The notes under the pieces: model-generated
What the model saw: only the letters and a program-made list of their open reading frames with translations
Told to the model about the DNA's origin: nothing
Databases searched by the model: none
Translations under genes and position numbers: made by a program
Shown here: positions 55,700 to 64,000 of the stretch, in pieces
Numbering within the stretch: the first letter of the stretch is position 1
How the letters are laid out: each line of letters begins with the position of its first letter
From: an uncultured Alphaproteobacteria bacterium
Lineage (GTDB): Bacteria; Pseudomonadota; Alphaproteobacteria; Caulobacterales; Parvularculaceae
Assembly: GCA_902826095.1 (NCBI GenBank)
Contig: CADEDN010000013.1
Coordinates: forward strand, 1-64,000
Direction of reading: 5' to 3'
DNA length: 64,000 nt

Positions 55700-57208
55700 A
55701 TGAATGATCGGCCCATCAAGAAGCTCGTCATTGTCGGCGGCGGCACAGCCGGCTGGATTTCGGCGGCCGCCTTTGCGCGGCTTTTGTCCCCTCCGCTTGA
55801 AATCGAACTGGTTGAATCCGAGGCGATCGGAACAGTCGGCGTCGGCGAAGCGACCATTCCGCAAATCATCCGACTGAACGCGATCCTCGGCCTAGATGAG
55901 AGCGATTTCGTCCGCCGCACGTTCGGGACGTTCAAACTCGGAATCGAGTTCGTCGATTGGCGGGCGCCGGGCGAGCGTTATCTGCACACGTTCGGCGACG
56001 CCGGCATCAACCTCGCAAACGTCCATTTCCACCATTACTGGCGGCGATACGCCCTCGCCGGCGGGCGCAATTCGCTGTGGCACTATTCGCTGCACGAGCA
56101 AGCGTCGCGACAGTCGAAATTCGGCCGGCTCGATCGCGTCGGCAAGGCGAACATGACGGGCCTCGCCTACGCCTACCATTTCGACGCCGCGCTCTACGCC
56201 GCCTATCTTAGAAGTTACGCTGAAGCGCGCGGCGTGACGCGGCGCGAAGGAATCGTCCAGTCGATCGAGCGCGATTCTGAAACTGGCGACATCCTCTCCG
56301 TCACGCTCGACGGCGAGCGAACGATCGCAGGCGATTTTTTCATCGACTGCACCGGATTCAGAGCTTTGCTGATCGGCGAGACGCTTCTATCCGCCTATGA
56401 AGACTGGTCGCGCTGGCTTCCCTGCAATCGCGCTTTGGCGGTTCCGAGCGAGCGCCTTTCGCCGCTGCCGCCCTTCACGCGCGCGACGGCGAGGCCCGCC
56501 GGTTGGCAATGGCGCATTCCCTTGCAGCACAGGACCGGCAACGGCCATGTGTTTTGCGCCGACTTCATGTCGAAAGACGAGGCCGAGGCGCTGCTGCTCG
56601 GCAATCTCGAAGGCAAGGCGCTCGACGCGCCGCGCCTTCTTCAGTTCCGCACTGGCCGTCGAAAGACATTCTGGTCGCATAATTGCGCCGCAATCGGTCT
56701 TTCAAGCGGGTTTCTTGAGCCGCTCGAGTCGACGAGCATTCATCTCATCCAGTCGAATGTCGGGCGCCTCATCGGCCTTTTTCCGCGGACGCGCGGCTAT
56801 GACGCCGACCGCGACGAGTACAATCGGCGGACGGCGGACGAATTCGAGCAGGTGCGCGACTTCCTGATACTCCACTATAACCAGACGACGCGAGACGACA
56901 CGGAATTCTGGAGATACTGCCGGAACATGCCGCCTCCGGAAACGCTGACGGAGAAAATCGAACTGTTCGCATCATCCGGCCGACTTGGGCGCGATGTCGA
57001 CGATCTCTTCAAGGATTCAAGCTGGACCCAGGTCATGCTGGGGCAGGGCGTGACCCCCAGGGATTATAATCCGATGGCGGATAAAATAACCGATGAGCAA
57101 TTGAATGAGTTTCTTGGAAATGTCCGCCAGGTGATAGATCGCGCCGTCGCGGGGCTCCCGGCGCACGATCAGTTCATTCGAGAAAACTGCTTGGCGGAAG
57201 GCGTGTGA
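55700..57208 (+). CDS. Tryptophan-halogenase family flavoprotein 2
   Basis: 502 residues. KLVIVGGGTAGWISAAAFAR, GTVGVGEATIPQI, TFKLGIEFVDW (catalytic Lys position) and GWQWRIPLQHRTGNGHV give the full flavin-halogenase pattern. It is a paralogue of 50127-51644. It probably forms a two-gene unit with the DUF6445 gene. The ATG at 55700 starts just before the conserved region; a TTG five codons up is less likely. The halogenase label describes the fold, not a proven reaction. Confidence 0.88.
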   Translation: MNDRPIKKLVIVGGGTAGWISAAAFARLLSPPLEIELVESEAIGTVGVGEATIPQIIRLNAILGLDESDFVRRTFGTFKLGIEFVDWRAPGERYLHTFGDAGINLANVHFHHYWRRYALAGGRNSLWHYSLHEQASRQSKFGRLDRVGKANMTGLAYAYHFDAALYAAYLRSYAEARGVTRREGIVQSIERDSETGDILSVTLDGERTIAGDFFIDCTGFRALLIGETLLSAYEDWSRWLPCNRALAVPSERLSPLPPFTRATARPAGWQWRIPLQHRTGNGHVFCADFMSKDEAEALLLGNLEGKALDAPRLLQFRTGRRKTFWSHNCAAIGLSSGFLEPLESTSIHLIQSNVGRLIGLFPRTRGYDADRDEYNRRTADEFEQVRDFLILHYNQTTRDDTEFWRYCRNMPPPETLTEKIELFASSGRLGRDVDDLFKDSSWTQVMLGQGVTPRDYNPMADKITDEQLNEFLGNVRQVIDRAVAGLPAHDQFIRENCLAEGV

Positions 57209-57231
57209 ACGGACATCGCTCAGGGCGGCCA

Positions 57232-58635
57232 TCATCGCCTGAGGAATACGCGATAGCCCCAGGGCGGCAGCGCGAGCGATTCTCCGCCCGTGAATTCGAC
57301 GGACTCGCCCGAAAAATAATCGGCGTAGACGCCGTGGTGAAGCTTGTCCTTGAACTCGACGACTTGCGCTTGCGGCGTGAAATTGATGATCGCGAAAACG
57401 CCGTCCTCCGCTCCGATGCGAACGAAGCTCAACACTTTTTGCGGGACCGAGTTGACGACGGAAACCATGCGAGCGGCGGAAGCGCCGTTGGCGAGCGCTT
57501 TTGTCCGATGCTTGAGCGCAATGAGTTTCCGGTAAAGGACGGCGTTTTCATGCGGGCGCCAGGCGATCGGGTCTTTCTCGAAAAATTCGAGACGCTTTGA
57601 GAGCCCCGCTTCCTGCCCATTGTAGATAAGGGGGGCGCCCTCGCCGACGAAAGTGAGGACGGTGATCGCCTTGAATGCGTCGCCATAGAGCTCTTCATCG
57701 GTTCCATGCCAGGAATTGAAGTCGTGGTTCGACGTAAATGTCATGCGATAGGCGTCTTCCGGCCAAGCGCTTTCATTCTCCGAATAAAAGCCGAACAACG
57801 CGCCGACATCCGCTTTGCCTTGCGCGATCGCCTGCAGCGAATTTGACAGGCTCCAGGCGTAAGTGGCGTCGAAGGCGCTCGCATGGGCGTCCCTTTGCTC
57901 GAACTCGGCGAGCATGAAAACAGGCTTCACCGCGTCCAGCTCGCGGCGGGCATTCTCCCAGAAATCAAGCGGGACATAGCCCGCGACGTCGCATCGAAAT
58001 CCGTCGACGCCCGCCTCTTCGACCCAGAACTTCATCGCGCGCGTCATGTATTCGCGCAGGTCGCGGTTTGAATAATCAAGATCGATGATGTCGGACCAGT
58101 CCCACCACGGAGTCGGGTGAAACTCGCCTTTCCAGTCGCGATCGTACCAGTCCGGATGGTCCGTCACGAGTGCGTTGTCCCAGGACGTGTGATTGGCGAC
58201 CCAATCCAGAATGACATGCATGCCGAGCGTATGAGCGGTCTCGACGAAGGACTTGAAGTCGTCGAGCGTTCCAAATTCAGGATTGACGGCGAAATAATCT
58301 TTCACCGAATAGGGGCTGCCGAGCGTCCCCTTGCGGTTCTTCTCGCCAATCGGATGGACAGGCATCAGCCAGAGGATGTCGACGCCGAGGTCTTTCAGAC
58401 GCGGAAGCTCTTTCTCCGCCGCTGCGAACGTGCCGTCCGGGGTGAACTGTCGTGTGTTGAGCTGATAGAGAACCGCATTCCGCGTCCACTCCGGGTGAGT
58501 GAGTTTCACGTACGGGACTGGCGCGTAAGGATCAGCGATTGCGGCTGTCGCTGCGGCTTGTTCCGGCGATTCGTCCGTACGCGGCGCACATGCGGCCATG
58601 AAGAACAAGGCTGAGACGGCAAGACCGACGCGCAT
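57232..58635 (-). CDS. GH13 alpha-amylase-like lipoprotein
   Basis: 467 residues from the ATG at 58635 (GGAGGGA upstream). MRVGLAVSALFFMAACAPRT carries a lipobox-like MAAC, so membrane anchoring is likely. VILDWVANHTSWDN, GVDGFRCDVAGY (nucleophile), VFMLAEFEQRD (acid/base) and TSNHDFNSWHG give the GH13 site. Small C-terminal beta domain. A perfect palindrome lies 47 bp upstream. Convergent with halogenase-like gene 2 and divergent from the GH97 gene. Confidence 0.9.
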   Translation of the reverse strand: MRVGLAVSALFFMAACAPRTDESPEQAAATAAIADPYAPVPYVKLTHPEWTRNAVLYQLNTRQFTPDGTFAAAEKELPRLKDLGVDILWLMPVHPIGEKNRKGTLGSPYSVKDYFAVNPEFGTLDDFKSFVETAHTLGMHVILDWVANHTSWDNALVTDHPDWYDRDWKGEFHPTPWWDWSDIIDLDYSNRDLREYMTRAMKFWVEEAGVDGFRCDVAGYVPLDFWENARRELDAVKPVFMLAEFEQRDAHASAFDATYAWSLSNSLQAIAQGKADVGALFGFYSENESAWPEDAYRMTFTSNHDFNSWHGTDEELYGDAFKAITVLTFVGEGAPLIYNGQEAGLSKRLEFFEKDPIAWRPHENAVLYRKLIALKHRTKALANGASAARMVSVVNSVPQKVLSFVRIGAEDGVFAIINFTPQAQVVEFKDKLHHGVYADYFSGESVEFTGGESLALPPWGYRVFLRR

Positions 58636-58681
58636 CGGCTCCCTCCATTTGGCCGGCAGGCTAGCGCGCCCAATCGACAAT

Positions 58682-58695
58682 TGCAAAATTTTGCA
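58682..58695. promoter_or_regulatory. TGCAAAATTTTGCA perfect palindrome
   Basis: A 14-bp exact palindrome upstream of the minus-strand GH13 lipoprotein gene, the best copy of the motif also found at 49833 and 58834. A repressor or activator site for the starch genes is inferred. Confidence 0.65.
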
Positions 58696-58833
58696 CATAA
58701 TTGCGCTTGCCGAAGATCAGTGGGTGCCGCGCCGGCGTGGCGAAATACTCTTATTAAAGCAATGCATTCTTGCATAACTGGACTGATGACCATATTGCGG
58801 CGCAACAAAATCCAGCGCGGGTTATGAGCAAGT

Positions 58834-58847
58834 TGCAGTATTTTACA
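58834..58847. promoter_or_regulatory. TGCAGTATTTTACA operator-like palindrome
   Basis: Variant of the palindrome at 58682-58695, 70 bp before the GH97 start codon on the plus strand. It shares TATTTTACATT with the box at 49833-49846. Confidence 0.6.
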
Positions 58848-58916
58848 TTGGACGGTAGGATCGAGCGCCGTCGAGTCCCCGCGGTTTTGACTCTGATCTC
58901 GAAGGATGTCCCCTCC

Positions 58917-60995
58917 ATGAAAACGTTTTCCGCCGCTATCGCTTTGCTCGCCGCAGGCATGGCGATCCTTCTTCACGCCGACGCGGCGGCCGCCCTCAGC
59001 GTCGCGTCGCCGAACGGCGACATCGTCTTGTCGGTCAGCGACGATAACGGCGTCCCTTCCTACTCGGTGGCGTTTCGCGGCGATCAAGTGATTGCGCCCT
59101 CGCGTCTCGGCATGCGCTTCAGGAACGCTCCCGGCCTCGATGAAGCCTTGACGATCGCGTCGAGCGTGACGGCGTCGAAAGATGAAACCTGGGAGCAGCC
59201 CTGGGGAGAGCGCAGACTTGTTCGTGATCAACACAATGAGCTCTTTGTCGAGTTCGTCGGCGCTGATAATGCGCATCGACGCATGGGCGTGCGCTTTCGC
59301 GCGTTCGATGACGGCGTCGGCTTTCGCTATGAAATTCCGCGCGGCAAGAAGTTCAAATCGGACGAGGTCACGAACGAACTCACTGAATTCGCGGTCGATG
59401 AGAAGACGCGCGTGTGGTGGATTCCGGCGCGATACTGGAATCGTTACGAATATCTATATCGTGAAAGCGCGGCGAGCGAGGAGTTGACCTCGCACACGCC
59501 GATGACGCTGAAAACGCCTTCCGGCGTTCATTTGAGCATCCATGAAGCCGCGCTTGTCGATTACGCGAGCATGGCGCTCCGGCAAATAAGGCCGGGGCGC
59601 TTCAAGGCTGACCTCTCGCCATGGTCAGACGGCGCCCTCGTCAAATTCGGCGCCCCGCTGACGAGCCCGTGGCGGACGATCCAGATTTCGCCCGACGCGA
59701 AGGGCCTTCTCGATTCGAGCCTGATCCTCAATCTCAACGAGCCGAACAGGATTGGCGACGTTTCATGGTTCGAGCCCGGCAAATATGTGGGCGTGTGGTG
59801 GGAGATGCACATCCGCGATTCGAGCTGGGGGATGAAGCCGCTGCATGGCGCGACGAATGACAACGTCAAGCGCTATATCGATTTTGCCGCGAAGTACGGG
59901 TTCAAGGGCGTTCTCGTCGAAGGCTGGAATGTCGGCTGGGACGACAATTGGTTCGGCAATGGCGACGTGTTCGATTTCACCAGGTCCTATCCCGATTTTG
60001 ATTTGCCGGGGCTCGCCGCCTATGCGGCGGAGAAGGGCGTACGCCTCATCGGCCATCATGAAACCGGCGGCGCCGCGACGCATTATGAGCGTCAGATGGA
60101 AGACGCCTTCAAACTCTACGAAGAAAACGGCGTGCGGGTCGTCAAGACCGGTTATGTCGCCGACGGCGGCGGCATCCAGCGCATCGATGAAAAGGGCGTT
60201 GAGCGCTTTGAATGGCATGACAGTCAGTTCATGGCTCGTCACCATCTCGAGGTCGTAAAGGCCGCGGCCAGGCGCAAGATTGCCATCAACCCGCACGAGC
60301 CGATCAAGGACACGGGCCTTCGCCGGACTTATCCCAACTGGGTTGCGCGCGAAGGCGCTCGCGGACAGGAGTACAATGCATGGGGCTGGCCGCCCAACCC
60401 GCCTGAGCATGAAGCGATGCTCGCTTTCACGCGCATGCTCGCGGGGCCGATGGATTTCACGCCGGGGATTTTCGATCTCGAACCCAACAAGCGCGCGCCA
60501 GTGCGCGAAGACATGACGCGCTCGGACCCCAAAATCCGCGTCGAGACGACGCTCGCCAAGCAGCTGGCGCTTTATGTAGTTCTCTATTCGCCGATTCAAA
60601 TGGCGGCGGACCTGCCTGAGAATTACGAAAAGCATCGCGACGCTTTCCAGTTCATCGTGGATGTTCCGGCCGATTGGGAGGAAAGCGTCGGGCTTGCGGG
60701 CGAGGTTGGCGATTATGTCGCGATCGCCCGCAAGGATCGCGACAGCAAGGATTGGTATGTGGGCGCTGTCTCTGATGAGAAGGCCCGCGACGTCGTGATT
60801 GATCTCGATTTTCTCGATGAGGAGGTATCCTACGTCGCCGAGATCTACCGGGACGGCGACAGGGCTGACTGGAAGTCCAATCCTTACGATCTCAGGATTG
60901 AAAAAAGAAATGTCGATCGCGGCGACAAGCTGAGGGTGCGCCTGGCGGCCGGCGGCGGCGCTGCGATCCGCTTTGCGGCGAAGGAGCGGCCATGA
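58917..60995 (+). CDS. GH97 alpha-glucosidase (SusB-like)
   Basis: 692 residues. Signal peptide MKTFSAAIALLAAGMAILLH with a cleavage site near AAALS; N-terminal beta-supersandwich; central barrel with VGVWWEMHI and GVLVEGWNVGWDDNW; then INPHEPIKDTGLRRTYPN and REGARGQEYNAWGW, which are GH97 hallmarks. It should remove glucose from malto-oligosaccharides in the periplasm. The ATG at 58917 is where the signal peptide begins. ATGA overlap with the esterase gene. Confidence 0.92.
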   Translation: MKTFSAAIALLAAGMAILLHADAAAALSVASPNGDIVLSVSDDNGVPSYSVAFRGDQVIAPSRLGMRFRNAPGLDEALTIASSVTASKDETWEQPWGERRLVRDQHNELFVEFVGADNAHRRMGVRFRAFDDGVGFRYEIPRGKKFKSDEVTNELTEFAVDEKTRVWWIPARYWNRYEYLYRESAASEELTSHTPMTLKTPSGVHLSIHEAALVDYASMALRQIRPGRFKADLSPWSDGALVKFGAPLTSPWRTIQISPDAKGLLDSSLILNLNEPNRIGDVSWFEPGKYVGVWWEMHIRDSSWGMKPLHGATNDNVKRYIDFAAKYGFKGVLVEGWNVGWDDNWFGNGDVFDFTRSYPDFDLPGLAAYAAEKGVRLIGHHETGGAATHYERQMEDAFKLYEENGVRVVKTGYVADGGGIQRIDEKGVERFEWHDSQFMARHHLEVVKAAARRKIAINPHEPIKDTGLRRTYPNWVAREGARGQEYNAWGWPPNPPEHEAMLAFTRMLAGPMDFTPGIFDLEPNKRAPVREDMTRSDPKIRVETTLAKQLALYVVLYSPIQMAADLPENYEKHRDAFQFIVDVPADWEESVGLAGEVGDYVAIARKDRDSKDWYVGAVSDEKARDVVIDLDFLDEEVSYVAEIYRDGDRADWKSNPYDLRIEKRNVDRGDKLRVRLAAGGGAAIRFAAKERP

Positions 60996-61891
60996 CCGCG
61001 ATCCGCGCCTGGGCCGCCGCCATCTTGTCCCTGATCGCGTCGGGGTGCTTGAGCGCGACGCCGAAGACCGCTGAGACGTCCGCCGCGCGCATCGTCGCCT
61101 ATGAGCCCTATGGCGCAAAGGCCGTCGAACCGCGCAATGTCTGGGTATGGCTGCCGCCCGATTATGAAGAGTCGAATGATCGCTATCCGGTCATCTATAT
61201 GCATGACGGGCAAAATCTCTTCGACGCGGAGAAGGCCAATTTCGGCGTCGAATGGGAAATTGACGAAACGATGGAAAGGCTGATTGCGGCGGGTGAAATC
61301 CGGCCCGCAATCATTGTCGGCGTCGCCAGTTCGCAAAAGCGATTTGAGGAGTACATGCCTAAGAAAGCGGCGATTGGCGACACCGTCGAGACGGGCGTTG
61401 CGAATTATCCGGTCTTCAAGACCGCCGATCTCATCGCCGATCGCTATCTCGCCTTTCTGGTCGATGAGCTGAAACCCGAAATTGACGCCGGCTTTCGCAC
61501 TCTTCCGGGCGCGGAAGACACCTTCGTGTTCGGTTCGAGCATGGGAGGACTCATCTCCGCCTACGCGGTCAGCGAATATCCGGATGTTTTCAGCGCAGCC
61601 GCCTGCATATCGACCCACTGGCCGGCGGATGACGGCGCGGCGATCGATTATTTCGCCCGCGCCTTTCCGGCGCCCGGCCGCCATCGGTTTTATTTCGATT
61701 ACGGGACTGCAACGCTCGACTCGCTATATGAACCGCACCAGTTGCGCATGGACGCGGTGATGCATGGCCGCGGATATCGCCGTGGAGGGGATTGGGTGAC
61801 CCGGAAATTTGACGGCGCTGAGCACAATGAAAGGTCCTGGGCGCAACGGGCGGAGCACCCGCTCAAGTTCCTGCTCGGGGCGCCGAATTGA
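60992..61891 (+). CDS. Alpha/beta-hydrolase esterase lipoprotein (Fes/putative esterase type)
   Basis: 299 residues. The leader ends SLIASGCLS with a good lipobox (ASGC). The body has RYPVIYMHDGQNLFDAEKAN, the oxyanion-hole region, and GSSMGGLISAYAVSEYPDVF with the nucleophile Ser; candidate His in EHNERSWAQR. The fold is that of trilactone/feruloyl-type esterases. Coupled to GH97, so it may remove acyl groups from substituted sugars, but this is a guess. Confidence 0.8.
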   Translation: MTAIRAWAAAILSLIASGCLSATPKTAETSAARIVAYEPYGAKAVEPRNVWVWLPPDYEESNDRYPVIYMHDGQNLFDAEKANFGVEWEIDETMERLIAAGEIRPAIIVGVASSQKRFEEYMPKKAAIGDTVETGVANYPVFKTADLIADRYLAFLVDELKPEIDAGFRTLPGAEDTFVFGSSMGGLISAYAVSEYPDVFSAAACISTHWPADDGAAIDYFARAFPAPGRHRFYFDYGTATLDSLYEPHQLRMDAVMHGRGYRRGGDWVTRKFDGAEHNERSWAQRAEHPLKFLLGAPN

Positions 61892-62022
61892 TCGACGCGC
61901 GGCCGACGGAATACTGTCGGTGAGGCAAGCTCCAGCCGACTTCGCCAATCTTTCGGCGATTCCAGGGGACCAAGAGTTCAATTCATCTATCGGCGACAAG
62001 CAACGCCGACTCGGGAACTGAC

Positions 62023-63609
62023 ATGTCATTGACCTCGATTGACCTGGTTATTGTCGCCCTTTACGCCAGCGCGCTCCTGGCGGTCGCCATCTGGGTGTCG
62101 CGAGAGCCCAAGGGCGAAGTAAGGGATACGGAGGATTACTTCCTTGCCGGTCGGGCGCTGCCGTGGTGGGCGATCGGCGCTTCGCTCATTGCGTCGAACA
62201 TATCCGCGGAACAGATCATCGGGCAATCGGGGCAGGGTTACGCTGTCGGCATTGCGATCGCCGCCTATGAGTGGCAGGCGGCGATCGTCCTGATCATCGT
62301 CGCCAAGTGGTTTCTGCCGATTTTCCTGAAGCGCGGCATCTACACGATGCCGCAATTCCTCGACCAGCGTTACGGCCACAGCGTCAAATCGCTGATGTCG
62401 CTTTACTGGATCATTCTTTACACGGCGGTCAATCTTACGACGGTGCTCTGGCTTGGGGGCCTTGCGGTGAATTCAGTGACCGGTCTGTCGGTGCTGGTTT
62501 CCATGGCGGCGCTCGGCGGTTTTGCGGCGCTCTATTCCCTCTATGGCGGTCTCAAGGCGGTCGCTTTGACGGACATCATCCAGGTCGTCATTCTCATTAT
62601 CGGCGGTCTTGCGATCACCTGGTTCGCGCTCGACCGGATCGGCGACGCCGACGGCGCTATCGCCGGCTTCGTGCGTCTGGCCGAGGAAGTTCCGGGGCAC
62701 TTCAAAATGATCCTTTCAGAGGATCATCTTGCCTATGGCGATCTGCCGGGCGTCTGGACCTTGCTTGGCGGGCTGTGGGTGCTGCATTTTTCCTATTGGG
62801 GCTTCAATCAATACATCATCCAGCGCGCTCTCGGCGCTGAAAGTCTCGTCGAGGCGCAGAAGGGTCTCGCCTTCGCCGCCTTTTTGAAGCTGCTCATCCC
62901 GCTCATCGTCGTCATTCCGGGGATCGCCGCCGTCATTCTGGCGAGCCAGGGCGCGATTGACGGCGCCGCGCTCGCCGAGAAATCCGACAGGACCTACGGC
63001 GAACTCATGAAACTTGCGCCCGCCGGGCTGCGAGGGCTCGTTTTCGCGGCCCTGATCGCCGCGATCGTTTCCTCGCTTGCATCCATGATGAACTCGATCT
63101 CGACGATCTTTACGATGGACCTCTACAAATCAGTCGTCCGCGATCGGGCTGATCATCACTATGTGAATGTCGGGCGGATCGCCGCGTTCGCCGCATTGGG
63201 CGTCGCGCTCCTTCTCGCAAAGCCCTTTATCGGCGGGTTCGAAAGCGGCTTTCAGGCGGTGCAGGAATATTCAGGGTTCGTGGCGCCGGGCGTCGTCGCG
63301 GTGTTTTTGCTTGGGTTCTTCTCAAAAAGGACGAACGCTCTTGGCGCGTTCGCGGCCCTGTTTGCATCCGTCGGCGTCAATATTGCGCTGAAATTCTATG
63401 CGCCCGACGCCCCGTTCATCATTCGCATCTGGCTTGTTTTCCTGTCCTGCCTCGCGGCGGCCTATATCGCATCGCGTCTCGCAGCGCCGCCCCGAGCGGA
63501 CCGTCCCGTCGCGCTGAGCGATATCGCGTTTGCGACCCGGCCGATCTTCAATATTATGGCGGCGATCGTGGTCGCAATTCTCGTCGGGATTTATGTTTTC
63601 CTCTGGTAG
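62023..63609 (+). CDS. Sodium:solute symporter (SGLT-type sugar transporter)
   Basis: 528 residues with about 14 membrane segments. DYFLAGRALPWWAIGASLIA and SNISAEQIIGQSGQGYAVGI are standard for sugar SSS carriers such as vSGLT; ALIAAIVSSLASMMNSISTI contains the conserved sodium-site serines. It likely imports glucose released in the periplasm. zwf begins 6 bases after its stop. Confidence 0.9.
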   Translation: MSLTSIDLVIVALYASALLAVAIWVSREPKGEVRDTEDYFLAGRALPWWAIGASLIASNISAEQIIGQSGQGYAVGIAIAAYEWQAAIVLIIVAKWFLPIFLKRGIYTMPQFLDQRYGHSVKSLMSLYWIILYTAVNLTTVLWLGGLAVNSVTGLSVLVSMAALGGFAALYSLYGGLKAVALTDIIQVVILIIGGLAITWFALDRIGDADGAIAGFVRLAEEVPGHFKMILSEDHLAYGDLPGVWTLLGGLWVLHFSYWGFNQYIIQRALGAESLVEAQKGLAFAAFLKLLIPLIVVIPGIAAVILASQGAIDGAALAEKSDRTYGELMKLAPAGLRGLVFAALIAAIVSSLASMMNSISTIFTMDLYKSVVRDRADHHYVNVGRIAAFAALGVALLLAKPFIGGFESGFQAVQEYSGFVAPGVVAVFLLGFFSKRTNALGAFAALFASVGVNIALKFYAPDAPFIIRIWLVFLSCLAAAYIASRLAAPPRADRPVALSDIAFATRPIFNIMAAIVVAILVGIYVFLW

Positions 63610-63615
63610 GGCCGC

Positions 63616-64000
63616 ATGAAAAACACAGGCGTTCGCGCGCCCGCGGGACCGTCGCAATTCGTCCCGGTTTCGGCGTTCGACCTCGTGGTGTTCGGCGCGG
63701 CGGGCGACCTCTCGTTGCGCAAGCTCATTCCCTCGCTTTTTCACCGCTGGCGCGACGGGCAGATTCCGGACGAATCGCGGATCATCGGCGTTTCGCGCTC
63801 CGAGATGAGCGAGGGCGCCTTTCGGGCGCTGGCGCTGGAGAGTTTCCGGAAGTTCCATCCCGCGGAGGCGATCGATGAAGGCGAATGGAGCGCCTTTGGG
63901 AGGCTCCTGCGTTACGTCCGGCTCGACGCCGCCGCACAAGGCGCCGACTGGTCGCCGCTCGCGTCCGCGCTCGCAGGCGAAACTCGCCAGCGTGTCTTCT
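63616..64000 (+). CDS. zwf: Glucose-6-phosphate 1-dehydrogenase, 5' part (runs off the window)
   Basis: The first 128 residues are present. FDLVVFGAAGDLSLRKLIPS holds the GxxGDLxxRK nucleotide motif of G6PDH, followed by RIIGVSRSEMSEGAFRALAL. AGGG lies before the ATG. Next to a glucose symporter it would feed the Entner-Doudoroff or pentose phosphate route. No stop is reached before 64000. Confidence 0.9.
   Translation, partial: MKNTGVRAPAGPSQFVPVSAFDLVVFGAAGDLSLRKLIPSLFHRWRDGQIPDESRIIGVSRSEMSEGAFRALALESFRKFHPAEAIDEGEWSAFGRLLRYVRLDAAAQGADWSPLASALAGETRQRVF

Overview
The window reads as a stretch of a GC-rich alphaproteobacterial chromosome, most like the Caulobacterales/Hyphomonadaceae/Parvularculaceae side of the class. 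This is inferred from gene content and order (lgt-midA-pgeF next to prs, ubiK-ybjN-proC, TonB/maltodextrin loci carrying tryptophan-halogenase-like genes). No rRNA, complete tRNA or CRISPR was seen.

Region 1 (about 1-12.9 kb) is an acyl-CoA/ring-oxidation catabolic cluster: a carboxymuconolactone-decarboxylase-like protein, an SDR, a thiolase, a Cys-less HMG-CoA-synthase-like/DUF35 fusion, a Rieske oxygenase, a family III CoA-transferase, an acyl-CoA dehydrogenase and a Rieske ferredoxin. Two divergent promoters here carry the same 24-bp palindromic box. The cluster is decaying: a GST gene and a MaoC hydratase gene are pseudogenes, and the first gene looks frameshifted. A ThuA-like protein and a cytochrome c-PQQ propeller dehydrogenase follow.

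Region 2 (about 13-14.2 kb) is a scar: a truncated tyrosine integrase and a lone 3' half of a tRNA, probably one edge of an old integrated island.

Region 3 (14.5-22.6 kb) holds a CoA-transferase/racemase, a FadJ-type beta-oxidation protein, and an SDR-HyuA-HyuB operon.

Region 4 (22.8-30.6 kb) is a branched-chain 2-oxoacid dehydrogenase operon (E1 alpha, E1 beta, E2, E3) followed by a retropepsin-like protein, RimK and an arginase-family protein. Two small repetitive elements have entered this operon. One is a palindromic element translated in frame in the E2 linker. The other is a 496-bp unit between E2 and E3, made of a four-helix-bundle gene flanked by inverted arrays of a 7-bp repeat. A 107-bp repeat lies downstream, matching a copy at 15.7 kb.

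Region 5 (30.6-36.2 kb) is housekeeping: prs, pgeF, midA-like, lgt, ubiK, ybjN-like, proC.

Region 6 (36.3-64 kb) is a large starch/maltodextrin utilisation locus. It has two TonB receptors, five glycoside hydrolases (four GH13, one GH97), a six-hairpin glycosidase-like lipoprotein, an MFS transporter, an SSS sugar symporter, a LacI regulator, two tryptophan-halogenase-family proteins, a DUF6445 protein, a lipoprotein esterase and the start of zwf. Two operator-like motifs mark it: TGCGCAAT repeats around the LacI cluster, and TGCAAAATTTTGCA-type palindromes before the GH13 and GH97 genes. The likely flow is outer-membrane uptake of oligosaccharides, periplasmic hydrolysis, inner-membrane uptake, and oxidation of glucose through glucose-6-phosphate dehydrogenase.
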